From: Pleurodeles waltl
Lineage: Eukaryota > Chordata > Amphibia > Caudata > Salamandridae
NCBI RefSeq assembly: GCF_031143425.1
Contig: NC_090447.1
Location: 28,858,238 to 28,922,237, forward strand
Direction: 5' to 3'
DNA length: 64,000 bases
Below the pieces are notes generated by a model, which had not been told where the DNA came from, searched no databases, and worked only from the letters and a program-made list of their open reading frames with translations. A program made the position numbers and the translations under genes. Shown here piece by piece: positions 22,107 through 33,989 of the stretch (within the stretch, counting starts at the first letter, position 1; each line of letters starts with the position of its first letter).

Positions 22107-25100
22107 TGTAGGAAGGTGCCCTTGTTGGCATGGTTACCCCCCACATTTTGCCTGATATTGATGCCAACTTTGATTGAGAGTATGCTGGGGCCCTGCTAAC
22201 CAGGCCCCAGCACCAATGTTCTTTCCCAAGATCTGTACCTTTGTTTCCACAATTCGCACACCCACGGCAAACAGTTAAGTCCCTTCTAAAAGGTTCCTAT
22301 GGTACCAAGGGCCCTGTGGCTAGAGAAGGTCCCCAAGGGCTACAGCATGCATTATGCCACGCTGGGGGACCCCTCATCCAGCACATGCGCACTGCCTTTG
22401 CAGCTTGTGTGTAATGGTGGAGACAAAAAGGCAAACGTCAACATGGTACCCCTCTCAGGATGCCATGCCCACCAACTACTGCCTGTGGCATAGGTAAGTC
22501 ACCCCTCTGGCAGGCTTTCCAGTTCTAAGGCAGGGTACAAGATACCACAGGTGAGGGCATAGCTGCATGAGCAATATGTCCCTACAGTGTCTAAGTAAAT
22601 GTTTTATACATTTTTAGTGCAGGGTAGCCATATTGAGTATATAGTCTGGGAGTTTGTCATTACGATCTCCACAGCTCCATAATGGCTTCAGTGAATACTG
22701 GGAAGTTTGGTATCAAATGTCTCAGCACAATAAACCCACAATTATGACAGTGTGGGATGTATTGAAAAATGCACCCAGATGGTATCGTAGAGATGCCCCC
22801 TGTATGTTAGCCAAACTGCGAGTGCAGGACTGACCAGTCTGTGCCAACCTGCCACTTTCAGACAAGTTTCTGACTACATGGGGTGAGAGCCTTTGTGCTC
22901 TCTGTGGCCAGAAACAAAGCCTGTCCTGGGTGGAGGCACTTCACACCTCCCCCTGCAGGAACTGTGACACCTGGCGGTGAGCTTCAAAGGTTCAATCCTC
23001 TTGCTACAGAGCCACAGGGCACTCCAGCAAGTGGAGTTGACGCCCCACCCCCCCGGACAAAGCCCCACTTTTGGCAGCATGTTCGGTGGGAAAATTAGGG
23101 AAAGCAGGAAGGAGTGGCCACCCCGGATGGGACCACCCCTAAGGTGCCCAGAGCGGAGGTGAACCCCCTCCCTGCAGAATCCTCCATCTCAGTTTGGTGG
23201 ACAGGGACCAATAGGGTTAGGTTTGTGTGTCCCCTCGCCAAAGGGAGTGGACACAAGAAGGGTGTAGCCACCCTCAGGGACAGAAGCCATTGGCTACTGC
23301 CCTCTAACCCCTGTAACACCCCTAAATCCAGGATGTAAGGGCTCCCATGAACCCAGTTCATCAGATTCCTGGCAACCTCACAAGAAAGAAGAAGGACTGC
23401 TAAGCTGAAACCCCAGCAGGGAAGAAGGAAGACGAAAACTGACTTGGCCCCAGACCTACTGACCTGCTTCCTGCTTCAGAAAACCTGCAAAAGAAAATCG
23501 ATGCATCCTTTGGGTACAGCAACCTCTGCCAAGCCTCCAGAGGACTACCTGCATCACAGAGGACCAAGAACTCCTGTGGACAGTGGCCCTGTCCAAGAAG
23601 AAACGACATCCAAGGACTCCAGAGCCTCCCCAGATCAGCGAGTCCTGACCACTCTGCACCTGACACCCACGGCCCGTATCCAGGTGGCCCAAATGACAAG
23701 AGAGGATCCACAGGCGATTATGAGCAAGTGCCCACCCTGGGTTTATCTCTCCTGTCCTCCATGACGACGCCTGCAGTGTGAATCCAGAGGACCCCTCTGA
23801 CCGCAGAAGCTCCAGATGAAGATACCTGTTGCCAAAAGGTTCACTGCACCCACAGCCCCTTGGCCTTGGGGAACTCGAGCTCTGATGCAGAAATGTTCAG
23901 AAGGCAGCCCCCTACTTGTCCAGCCCGTGGTTTTTCTGAACCGACCCCCTGGACCCAGCCCACAGCATGTAAGTGACCCGAGGTCCCATCACAGGAAGGC
24001 ATTGGAAGCCAGACGCTGTGTTTGCACCCTGCACCCGGCCGCTCCTGTGCTGCTGACGGTGTGTGTTTGGTGCTTACCTGTGACCCCTGCAGTGCTCCTC
24101 TGAAACCCCCAGGTCTGCCCTCCGAAGATGGGGGTACCTACCAGCCAGCAGATCTGAAACCGAGTGCCCCCTGTCTCCATAGGAGCCCATGTTAAATTTG
24201 CCTCAACTTTGACCTCTGCACTCAGCCGGCCCGTGTTGCTGGTGGTGGGTGTTTGGGGTTAACTTGAACCCCATCCTGTGGGCTTCCTAACCCCCGGAAA
24301 CTGGAACTATAAGTCACGTGCTTACCTGTAAAACGTACTAACTTTTCTTTCCCCCAGGAACTATTTCTGAAAATTGCGTGTCAACTTTTAAAACAGATTA
24401 TTGCCATTAATTCATAAATTGTACAACTTACCGATTCCAATCAAAGTAATATTGATTCATATGTGAAACACGTATTTATTGATGTACTTACCTGCAATTT
24501 GAATCTTGTGGTTCTAGAAATAAATTAACAAAAGATATTTTTGATATATAAAAACAATTGATCTGGAGTTAAGTCATCGAGTGTGTGCTCCTTCTATTGT
24601 CTGTGTGTATCGAACAAATGCTTTGCACTACCCTCTGATAAGCCTAACGTCTCAACCACAATACCACAAAAGAGAGCATTAGTATTATCTACTTTAGCCC
24701 CTGTTAAGCCTCTGGGGAACCCCTGGACTCTGTGCACACTATGGGGGTCATTCTGACCCCGGTGGTCTAAGACCGCCGGGGCCAGGGTCGGCGGGAGCAC
24801 CGCCGACAGGCCGGCGGTGCCCTGCAGGGCATTCTGACCGCGGCGCTTCGGCCGCGGTCAGAAGAGGCAAACCGGCGGTCTCCCGCCAGTTTACCGCTGC
24901 CCTTTGAATCCCCCAGGAACAGGATGGCGGTAGGGGGTGCCGCGGGGCCCCTGCCGTGCCCATGCCAATGGCATGGGCACGGCAGGGGCCCCCGTAAGAG
25001 GGCCCCGCAAAGTATTTCAGTGTCTGCTAAGCAGACACTGAAATACGCGACGGGTGCAAACTGCACCCGTCGCACCCCTGCAACTCCGCCGGCTCAATTC

Positions 25101-25327
25101 TGAGCCGGCGTCCTCGTTGCAGGGGCATTTCCTCTGGGCCGGCGGGCGCTCTTTTGGAGAGCGCCCGCCGGCCCAGAGGAAATGTCTAAATGGCCGCCGC
25201 GGTCTTTTGACCGCGGTGCGGTCATTCAGCGGCGGTAGCTTGGCGGGCGGCGGGAGCCGCCCGCTAACATTAGAATCAGGCCCTATATCTCATTTTGATA
25301 TAATGTATATAGAGCCAGCTTCCTACA
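22107..25327 (+). mobile_element. TGT...ACA-terminated element, family X copy 2
   Basis: It begins TGTAGGAAGG and ends CTTCCTACA, a perfect 9-bp terminal inverted repeat. The left part (GCTAACCAGGCCCCAGCAC, then GGGCTACAGCATGCATTATG) parallels 55483-55745 (GCTAACCAGGATCCCAGTG, GGGCTGCAGCATGCATTGTG). A 541-bp MITE sits inside at 24743-25283. The target duplication is unclear: the flanks are CACAC and CAGTG. Open frames at 22874-24180 overlap in all frames in GC-rich DNA and look non-coding. Confidence 0.75.
24743..25283. mobile_element. hairpin-chain MITE with TAT duplication
   Basis: The 541-bp unit starts GGGGGTCATTCTGACC and ends ATTAGAATCAGGCCC, with TAT on both sides (24740-24742 and 25284-25286). 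Nearly its whole length consists of successive stem-loops with perfect or near-perfect arms. The largest are 24944-24992 (23-bp arms), 25012-25046 (17-bp arms), 25047-25073 (12-bp arms), 25075-25125 (nested) and 25127-25183 (26-bp arms, 5-nt loop). It is very GC-rich and has no coding potential. The ends fit a Harbinger-like or similar non-autonomous DNA transposon. Confidence 0.8.
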
Positions 25328-25720
25328 CAGTGGCTGAGAATAATTAAAGCATTCCATTCATCCACCTTGTTGTTTTTGCATTTGCCGCCCTAAGTGCGCT
25401 GGGTATGCCCAGACGTGGGTCCCGTGCTCACTGTGCCACGGGATTCAAGCCAGCATGGCTGATGAGAGGTGATACCCCAAAACCAGTCCCAGGATGCTTG
25501 TTTACATTCCAGAGAGGACCTGGTCTGGCAGTCCAGGGAGAAGGGTCATGACTCATTTGCATACAGCCGGGTCCAAACTGGGGTGGCAAGGTGGGCAAAA
25601 AAACAAAGAATTTGGATGCAGCCCAAGTGATTTCCAGTGGCTACAATTAACTCAAGCATTTTATCAATTACCTGGTTGTTTTTCAATAGTTTTAACTGAG
25701 GTACGGCCTTTAAAGGGTGG
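25328..25720 (+). repeat. repeat family A, right part plus a tandem full copy
   Basis: 25328-25385 completes the split copy from 22010-22106 (through CACCTTGTTGTTTTTGCATT). A second copy follows in the same direction from about 25395 (GGGTATGCCCAGACGTGGGT) to about 25720, ending in the same ACCTGGTTGTTTTTCAAT-like tail. The family thus appears here as a direct tandem pair. Confidence 0.6.
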
Positions 25721-25729
25721 GGTTCCATC

Positions 25730-26985
25730 ATATCAAAAACCATTAACCATGTCACCACTTTTTCTAACCTACTGTTTTATTGCTCATATATTCATGCTTG
25801 TTCTGTTTATACTTGTCAGGTTTTGATTACTTTTTCACAGGAGTGAAATGGACACACTGTAATTTCCCACTTCCCTGCAGCCCAAACGGACCAATAAATG
25901 CTCACGTCTGGCCCACAGAGATGAAGGAATGAAGCTCAACCAAGTCCAACACCTGATGAGGGCGGTTTGGTATATTGGCTTCTAAAAGACAAATATCAAT
26001 ACTGCTTAATGTTGGGAATATTTTTATGAACTGTATATCATGTAACACTGGTCCCCCTTTTCACCTACCTATTGTCCCTTCATCCATTTCGTGAAAAAAC
26101 AATTTCCTAGTCTTCTGACAAGGAAGTGTACTGGTTCTATAAAGCAAACTAGACATTAAGGAATCAATACATCATATATATATTTATATAAGTTGCCCAA
26201 GGGCATTCTTTTCACACAGATACCTGTAATGTCTGTTATTTCAGGAGCTAAAATGAAATAAGAAAACAGAAATAGAGCATGTCCCCATAATTTCAGCATT
26301 TTGAGGCAATGCAGACCCTGAATAACGCAACACCAACCGGCAAACCCAACACAACTTCAGAAGCAAGGACACCAGGTAAGGCAAGACGGGGAAAACACAG
26401 ACTCGTGTGACAAATGTCCTTGGAACAGGAGGACGTCACAAAGGACGCTGTGGAAACACGTGAGTGTGAGTGGGGGAGACAGAGAACTGATGATGAGCGG
26501 TCGTCTAGGTGTACCGCACAGCCATAAAGGCTACGTGCTCTACCTGAAAGGGGCCGCAACTGGCATGTCACCTCTGCTGTGCTTCAGCAGGCCTGACAAT
26601 ACTCAATACATGCATTCATAATAAATGGACTTTGATAGGGTATTAAGTTTCATTAAGCTATCTAAAATATACAGTGTGGATTTCTTCTGTGTGGTCACTC
26701 GTGGGGAAGACTTGCAGTGCTTAGTAGGAATGAAAGCAGTTCATACCTTTCAAGCTCTGATTTCATGACTAAGGCATTTGTGGATGGTATCTCTGCTGTG
26801 GGACTATCTGGGACTATGTCTGCTATTCTTTCTCCTGTTCCTTCTGGAATGTAGTTGAGTGAGGTAATAGTATGCCTGAAGTAAGTCATTGTTAATAGGG
26901 TTTGGATTAATGATTGGTGTGGTTTCACAAATTTTATGGGAGTCAGTGAGCACTCACTAATTTTCCTAGAGGAGTATCAAATGAT
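25730..26985. other. unassigned stretch
   Basis: No domain recognised. A TATATA-rich run sits near 26170-26190. A minus frame at 26928-26695 (77 codons) lies directly beyond the DIRS recombinase end and could be a distorted piece of that element, but no motif supports it. Confidence 0.3.
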
Positions 26986-26994
26986 CACACTCTC

Positions 26995-27680
26995 CTAAAG
27001 CACAACCTGGTCTAACACATGGGGTCTGTCTTCCTCCTTCGAGGGGTGAGGTGAGGCACAGATTGCTGGGAGAGTGATGGATAGACCAACTTGGAAAGGA
27101 GTCACAACCTTTGTCAAAAATGCTGCCCAGATCCTCAGCAGTAGAATGTTCAGATAAAAGTTGGTGTGAGTGTAGAGCGGTTGTACCGAACGAATTTGTG
27201 GTTCCCTTACACGACAAAATGAAGTGAATACAATGAGGAAAGCGATCTTGAGAGTGAGAAGATGCAATGAGCAGCTAGGCATTGGTTCAAAAGGAGTGCA
27301 CATGAAGAGCATTGGGACCAAGTTAAAGTCTCATTTGGCATCCAAAGCAGTTCGGGAAGGAACATGTGTGTCAATCCTTTAAGAAACTGCATCCCAGCTG
27401 GTGATTTAAACAAGGACTGTTGGTCGGGCAAATGCAAAAAAGCTGAAAAAGCCAACATATAACCTTAAATAGTGGCCACCACAAAACCGTACTTGGCCAA
27501 AGACATAACAAACAATAGAAAAGTTATTCTTGGGAGGTGTAGATTGCACATGTTTGGTTGCAGAAATCTGCCCTGCTGCCGCAACAAAAGATCCTCCTGA
27601 AGCAGTGACCTAATCAGAGGACAGATGCTCATGCCTAGAGGGTTTGGGTACCAGATTCTCCTGGTCCAATCTGGAGCCAC
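26995..27680 (-). pseudogene. DIRS tyrosine recombinase, broken
   Basis: Three minus-strand frames follow each other: 27680-27465, 27458-27207 (HLPDQQSLFKSPAGMQFLKG) and 27321-26995 (CTPFEPMPSC, LLTLKIAFLIVFTSFCRVRE). The last contains the region of the first catalytic Arg (TS-x-x-R-V-x-E). The C-terminal H-x-x-R and Tyr blocks are missing because similarity ends near 26990. This enzyme would integrate circular DIRS DNA; the copy is inactive. Confidence 0.7.
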
Positions 27681-27965
27681 TAGGATGACTTGGGCCCAGT
27701 TGTTCTTGATTCTCTTCAGAACTCAAGGCTAGATAAGCAGAGGTGAAAAGGCATACAGGAGTCTCGTTCTCCACTAAAATCAGAATGTGTCTCCTAGAGA
27801 GTACTTTCTTGTGAACTCAAATGTGTTAAGTTTTTAAAACAGTGCATTGCCAATGGAGGTGAAAGGATACAGTCAGGGTTCTGTTCACTGTCAGAAGGTG
27901 CCCTGTGCCACCAGATGCCACTGCCTGAGTGTCCATCCTGGCAGTTAATGATCTAGCCAGGTGGT

Positions 27966-28300
27966 TCAGATCAGGGTGATGCCCTGACGATGCAGCCTAC
28001 TCCAGAGGTGTAGCACCTTTTGGCACCTGACCCAGGACTGCACTCCTTGTTGCAGTAACACATGGCGATGGTGTTGTCTGTCACAACCTGCAGCCTCTCC
28101 TTGATAAACAGTAGGAAGACTGCCAGCATCATGTATATGGTCCAAAACTCTACCTGACTGATATGGAGCCCGGTTTCTGCTGTAGAGAAGAGTCCTCTGA
28201 TCTCCATTCCCCCAGATGACCTCCCCAACCCAGCAGTGAAGCATCCGTCACCAACATCAGCTCTTGATAGGGCAGGGGGAGGGGCATACTGCTGGTTCAA
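27966..28300 (-). pseudogene. DIRS RNase H, broken
   Basis: The 109-codon minus-strand frame contains GLFSTAETGLHISQVEFWTI and LQVVTDNTIAMCYCNKE. These match the DIRS RNase H pattern of a G-x-W-S-like block, an I-N-x-L-E-like block and a T-D-N-T block, with Glu and Asp positions kept. GMEIRG and VGDGCF upstream stand where the first Asp block should be, partly in another frame. It follows directly on the reverse transcriptase. Trp of the W-S block is Phe here. Confidence 0.7.
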
Positions 28301-28499
28301 TTGCGTTCAAACAGCTGCCAATATATATCAAGTGTAGTCTTTCTGAAACCTGGATCGACTGCAACAGGTTTCCTTGGTGTTGGGATCACTGAGATGTCAC
28401 GTTCCACTTCAGAGTCTGCACATGCCACCCGGCATAGTAGCCAAGCAGCATGCAGGTTCAGCAGGCCAAGAAGAACGAGAACCGCTTTCATCGAGACCC

Positions 28500-29253
28500 A
28501 TGACCAAGTCTAAAATATCCAGATCACAGTTCGAATGTCCTGGGCTCGTGAAAGAGTGAAGGCTCTAATGTAAGGAGGTTCACCATCGTCTGGAGGGGGT
28601 CCCCACTTTTAAGAGTCAGTCATCGAGGCTTTGGAAAACTGGTATGACTAACCTCCAAAAATGGGCAAAACAATGCCATAATTTCGTGAACAGCCGAGGG
28701 GTACTGCTGATGAGGCCAAAGTGGAGCATGGCAAACTAAAACACCCCTTGGACTGCAGATAACATCTGAGGAACTGCACGAGTATATGACAATACATGTC
28801 CTACAGCTACAAGGCCACTATACAGTTGCCCAGAACCAGGGCAGACAGAACATGAGCCAGTGTGAACAGTTTGAATCTGTCTTTCTGCAGGAAGGCATTC
28901 AGAGGGTGAGGACCTAAACTATATGACATGCTTCCAGCTTTCCTCAGTACAAGTAAATAGTGGAAGTAACAATTCATCCCTATCTTTGTGTGTGGCACCT
29001 GCTCTGTGGCCCCTTTGGAAAGTAGAGGTTGCTCCTTTTTCAAAACAATTGAACGGTGCTCCCGGGAGAGCCACTCTGATGTGCGAGTTAGCTGCAGTGA
29101 GTTGGATGAGAACGGAAGGACACAGCCCTGCTGAATGACCTGGAGGACCCATTTGTAGTATGTGAAGGATTGCCACCCTGGGAGAAGGAGCTGGATCCTG
29201 CCTCCCAAAGTATGGATATGCACCAGTAAGGACAAACTAAATCTGCTTGGCAA
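28500..29253 (-). pseudogene. DIRS reverse transcriptase, broken
   Basis: The frame 29253-28807 (148 codons) begins with LGGRIQLLLPGW, continues with WVLQVIQQGCVLPF and LLSKGATEQVP, and then YFHYLLVLRKAGSM. This is the order of blocks at the front of DIRS reverse transcriptases. Downstream, in other frames to about 28500, come weak traces of the DAY-type and PFGL-type blocks and a DDWLL-like stretch near 28590. The protein would copy the element RNA into DNA. Several frameshifts and stops make this copy inactive. Confidence 0.7.
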
Positions 29254-29399
29254 ATGATGCCGCAGGTGAGAGGGGTTGGAAGATCAGTAGCCTTGGGAAC
29301 CTGCACTGTGCCTGCCTGATCCCCTTCCCCAGCTATGAAAGGACTGGGGTGACTGCTGTGGGGACAGAGAGGGTTGGGGCCCTGGTGCTAACTGTATGA

Positions 29400-29591
29400 C
29401 TACCCTCTTGAGTAGCCTAGTAAAGGACAAAGCTGTTTGGAAGGGGTTGAGAGACTTAAAAAGTATGCCAAGACTTGGTTCACCTTACAACGGTCTAAGG
29501 GGGAATCAGATTGTTCACCATATAGGTGAGACTCATCAAAAGGGATATCTATAAGGGATGTCTGCATATCTCCGGTCATCATGTCCCACAT
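29400..29591 (-). pseudogene. DIRS gag-like fragment
   Basis: The 63-codon minus-strand frame reads LIDIPFDESHLYGEQSDSPL, which resembles the conserved block near the end of DIRS gag proteins. It lies just upstream of the reverse transcriptase of the same element, as expected. The frame is short and the assignment rests on this one block and position. Confidence 0.45.
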
Positions 29592-29599
29592 CTACACCA

Positions 29600-31516
29600 C
29601 ACCGATGGCTGCTTGCCCCAAAGGAGTTGCATGACAATTTGTTTGTGTTTTATGTTACAGGGAAAGTTACAACTGATGCCTACATACTAAGGGATAGCAT
29701 GTACGTTCAGATGGGAGGAGCAGGCAGTAAGAAGGATGAGAGCAAAGTATCTATGACAAAGTAGACTATAAACAAAGAGTTGAAAGAAAAAGGGCCAGTG
29801 GTGCCAAAAGGAAGCTTGTCAGGATAAATGACTGAACTGGAGGGCATGGACTGTGTTGTGCCTGTGTTTTTTTAAGTGGACTGATGGCAAATGGCCAATA
29901 GAAGGGTCATGCAATGAAGCAGACATTGAATATTTAACAGTCACAACAACAGGTAAAAAGACTACCCGTACATGACACATCAACTAAAGATAAGGGCTAG
30001 ACTGGCAAAATAAAATGGCAGTAAGGTAAGAAAGCAAGAAGTGGTAATACAGCAAAAGTAGATGCTGTCATTTTTTCTATACTACCATGGGTACCGCAAA
30101 ATGTTAACCCTGCATAAGGAACTTATTTTATAGAACAGTTGACCTTCTGAAAAGGTCATGCAAACTATTAGTACCACATTGGCAAATAACAGGATTGTAT
30201 CGCAAGATATCTGTTGCAATCCCCCATGACCTGCACGTCTAGGAATGATCCAAGGAAATGGTTGTTGCTACTGGCGTGAAAAATAAAAAGCAGGGTTTGC
30301 TACACTCATCAGCTTCTGTATGACTTGGCCAATGCCTCTGGTGCAATTCCCCCATAAAAATACCAAGACACCGACACATATACCAAACAATATAGCTAGT
30401 ACACAAGGGACAATGAATGATGAATTGTGTGAGTAAAGACATAGTTGGCCCCTTCACATATTGGGAATAGCACACAGGTGCACACTGCACACCGATTGTG
30501 TAGGTGCCCAATGACATCTCTATAGCAATACTAGATCATGAACAATTAGCATGTATCCACATGTACTATAATTTCACAACATGATAGTAACACGAAGCAG
30601 ATGCATTCTTTCAATGGTTGTAGAGAACTGCAATAAAACTACAGACATTTCTGCTGATTTGAAATCACCGAGTAATAAATAATACAATACATACTCAAAG
30701 TACGCAAGATTGGGAGGATGATAGGGATGTTACTGCATATATTATGGATGCAGTAGAATATGTCCCTACGTGGCGTCATACCCATCTGCCTGTGTTTTAT
30801 GTTCCCAGCTGTCATCGCTATTTTCTCAGTAGCCATGTGCGCTGCAATGTACTTTAATTTATATGCTGTGCTGAGTGTTTAATTTAAAAGGCATGCTATG
30901 CACTTTAGCTTGAGTGCCCTGTATACAAGTCTGGTTAATTAAGTACAAGTGCCTTATATTTTTGTTTAAACAATATGCCTTGTTGAGCAACCAATTAAAG
31001 GTCTTTATTTCCTGCTGTCCTTGCTTTCTATCCGTTCTCCTGCATTTTCCTGCCAGAGTGTCTGGAATTTTGATTTTGTTTCAACAACGGCTCCTAATTA
31101 TACATTTGGCCCAAATGTCTGGTTATATGTCGTCTAAGACCATTTGATGTATGGGGCTGTCAACTATGCTGTCTTATACTGCAAGCAAGTAGTCGTTGTT
31201 CAGTGTAGGTTGCCTTAATGTCACTTATCAAACAGTGGAGCAGTCCCTCTATCTTCATCCATCTACTTGGGCCATTTGTGCAAACTCTGTCCCATGATGT
31301 TGATAAAGCAGAAATGTCAAAAGCTACTTTGATGTCAAAGTATTCAAATGAATGTGACGGAGTTTCCATTTTATCATTAAAAGCTCTAACAGTCTAATAA
31401 TAAAGTGGTGCACTGACAGTTTACACCAATATGCATTCACTGAGGGTTAGTATATTTTACTTGATGTAGTATAGACTTAAAGCTTTAAATGTAATGATTT
31501 GTTTTGATTCTAATCA
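29600..31516. other. unassigned stretch
   Basis: AT-rich, with no recognised gene. The short open frames at 30239-30517 and 30914-31147 have no motif. The phrase CTTGCTTTCTATCCGTTCTC near 31018 seems familiar from newt interspersed repeats, but I could not define ends. Confidence 0.3.
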
Positions 31517-31521
31517 TTTCT

Positions 31522-32303
31522 TGTCACGACTCACGTGCTGCTTGCGCCTGGAATTTGCAGATCTGGTGGCGTGAATCTTCAATGTTCGGCTTTGGCCCAA
31601 AAAGGGGCGACTCTTTCTGGTAGCCACGGTGCTGTAGGCAATGGAGACACCAAGAACAGACCGTGCCCTTCAGAAAGTAGCGCCAGAGGGAAAAAACCCC
31701 TTAAAAAGGGGAAAAAACCTCCAAACAGGAAGACTCCTGGAGAAAAACAAGAACAAACAAACAGGAATCCAAAAGGAGCAAAAATCAGAAAACACAGAAG
31801 GCTGAATCCAAAACCAAAAGGCAAGGAAATCAGGAGCGAAGACACTAACTGAGCAGAAAGTGTTGCAGCGCAAAGAAAGAGGAAAAACACAGCCCTTATA
31901 TACCAAAAAACAGGAAGTGACCCACAGGAAGTAAAAGGACACCATCTTAGATAGGGAAACAATACATAGAACAGAATAGTAGAGGAACCATAGAGAATAG
32001 GGAACAAGGAATGCTGGGAAAGCACAGGAATCTGGGAAGGAGGAAAAAACATAAAGAAAGGCACACAACAGACTGCAAAAAAGAAGAAGGACAAAGAAAC
32101 GAAGAAAAACAGGTAAGAGGGTTCAGAGACCCCTGGGACAGTGAAAGGCAGAAGGAAGAACGAGGCCCCAAGCAAATCTGGGGCCTCGAAACGCGCAGGA
32201 GAGGCTGGGGGCGCGCCGCGTCTTAATAACGCGGTGCGCGGCCCGAGCCGAACGCCCGGCAGAAGTCGAGCTCTCGGCTCGCGCCGCACCGCGCGGCGCG
32301 ACA
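31522..32303. mobile_element. solo LTR with TTTCT target duplication
   Basis: The 782-bp unit begins TGTCACG and ends CGCGACA (7-bp inverted ends with one mismatch). TTTCT flanks it at 31517-31521 and 32304-32308. A TATA-like CCTTATATACC lies near 31897, and the last 130 bp are extremely CpG-rich. No retroviral interior is attached, so this is a solo LTR. The 241-codon minus-strand frame inside is low-complexity (Phe-, Leu- and Ser-rich) and is taken as chance. Confidence 0.85.
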
Positions 32304-32362
32304 TTTCTTTAGGTAGTTAATTACTAGTTTTCATTAAAACAATAATAGTTTTCTAAAGAGAA

Positions 32363-32845
32363 ATGTTGCAAAAGTTAGATGCAAATGTTGAGAAAATGCA
32401 GTTCTGCACCACAATTAATGGATCACTTCTGCCCATAAGTGCAATAAACACACCAGAACTGATCCAATGCATCCTGCTCCATGCCCAATCTTTCTTCAAG
32501 CACGCCACTGAAATCTGGGACACCATCACTACCCTCTACCCCGTCATCGCCTTTATCACTGAAACATGGCTCAGCCCCTCCTCGAACCCCAACATCGCCA
32601 GCAAAACCCCCGATAGCTACAAGATGATACACCGAGACCGAGCCAACAAACACGACCGGGGCAATGCCGTCATCTTAAAGGAAACTTCTGATGCATCACC
32701 ACCAACGACGACCCCACATGTTCGATTTCCTACTACAAACCGGCGCCAAGACCACGATAACAGACACCCTTGTATACACCCCCCCAAGACCCTGACCGAC
32801 TTTCTGAGGTGCCACCTCCAATCTCATGGCCCTCTTAGACATTGA
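32363..32845 (+). pseudogene. LINE endonuclease N-terminal fragment
   Basis: This 160-codon frame contains HATEIWDTITTLYPVIAFIT followed by ETWLSP and then YKMIHRDRANKHDRGNAVIL. These are the early blocks of an apurinic-type LINE endonuclease, including the Glu of the ETW motif. The second half of the frame diverges (PPTTTPHVRF), probably after a frameshift. Codon 1 is an arbitrary Met; the first 40 residues may be non-LINE. Confidence 0.7.
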
Positions 32846-33989
32846 CTTCTAACACTATGTCTTACTCAGCGACCTCAATTTCCACATCAACGACACCAAC
32901 TACGCCAACTCCATCACGCTCCTAGAGAATCTGAACAGCATTGGCCTCTCCCAACTGGTCACCAAACCCACGCTCAAAGCCAGTCACACTCACACCATTT
33001 TCACCTCCAGTGACACAATCAAGTTCAGACACGTCACAGAACTCACCTGGACCAACCACACCATCTTTCATTTCACCATCTCAAACGCCCAGCACACCAT
33101 AACCAAGCATCACGGCTTCTCTCACCGCAGCTAGGACAAGGTAACTGAGACTCAATGAGCATAGGTTCTCAGCACCACCCAGCCAAAAGCTTCATCAGAC
33201 CTGGACCAGGGCATCCAGAACTTCTCTGCATGGATCACATATTGCACCAACTGATTAGCACGAAGAAACCAGCAAAAAACAATAAAACCCCAAAACAAGC
33301 CAGCTGGTACATGCCAGAGCTCAGAACCACTGAGCTCAACAACTATTGACTCGAGAAACAATGCTCACCATATAGAACTCCTCTGATAGAGCTGCTCACA
33401 AAGTGGCCCTCTGCAACTACCACCAGCGCATCAAAGAAGCCAAGAGAGCAGCCATCACAGCCCGCACTGACAGAGCTGCCAACCACAAAAGAGCTCTGCA
33501 AAATAGTCAAGGAATTCACCAAACTGGCAGCCACAGAGAAAGCAATCCACCCCTCCCAAGAACTCTGCGACACACTCTCGGACTACTTCCATAGCAGGAT
33601 TGCCACCATCTACTACAACTTCGACCCACAACGTACTGCCCCCAGCCCCAACTGCCTCGATCAACCATCGCATTCCAGCCAAATCATCACCACTTGGTCT
33701 CCGCTCACCACTCAGACCACCTCGGCCACCATATCATCCATCAACTCCGGGGCACCCACTGACCCCTGCCCCTACTGCCTCTTCAATCTCAGACTCAACC
33801 CATTCAGCACAGAACTCACCAGCATCATCAACACCTCCATCACCGGAGCAGCCTTCCTGAACAGATGGGAACACACAGAGGTCAGACGCCCTCCTAAAGG
33901 AACCCTCTGCTGACCCCAGCAAACTCAAAAATGATTGACCAATGTTCCTCCTCCCTCACCCTTCCAAAGTACTTGAGAATGCCATCAAC

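Larger units (their letters stand above)
26990..29600 (-). mobile_element. DIRS-type tyrosine-recombinase retrotransposon, degraded
   Basis: On the minus strand the domain order is gag-like piece (29591-29400), reverse transcriptase (29253 to about 28500), RNase H (28300-27966) and tyrosine recombinase (27680-26995). This is the DIRS arrangement. Frames are broken throughout and terminal repeats were not recognised. DIRS elements insert by a tyrosine recombinase and make no target duplication. They are known to be unusually abundant in salamanders. Confidence 0.75.

Noticed and set aside
22102..25332. Target duplication for family X copy 2
   Set aside because: The flanks CACAC and CAGTG differ; CACAC versus CACAG works only if the element end is moved inside the inverted repeat.
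31579..32304. 241-codon minus-strand open frame
   Set aside because: It is low-complexity (Phe, Leu, Ser) and falls wholly inside the second solo LTR.
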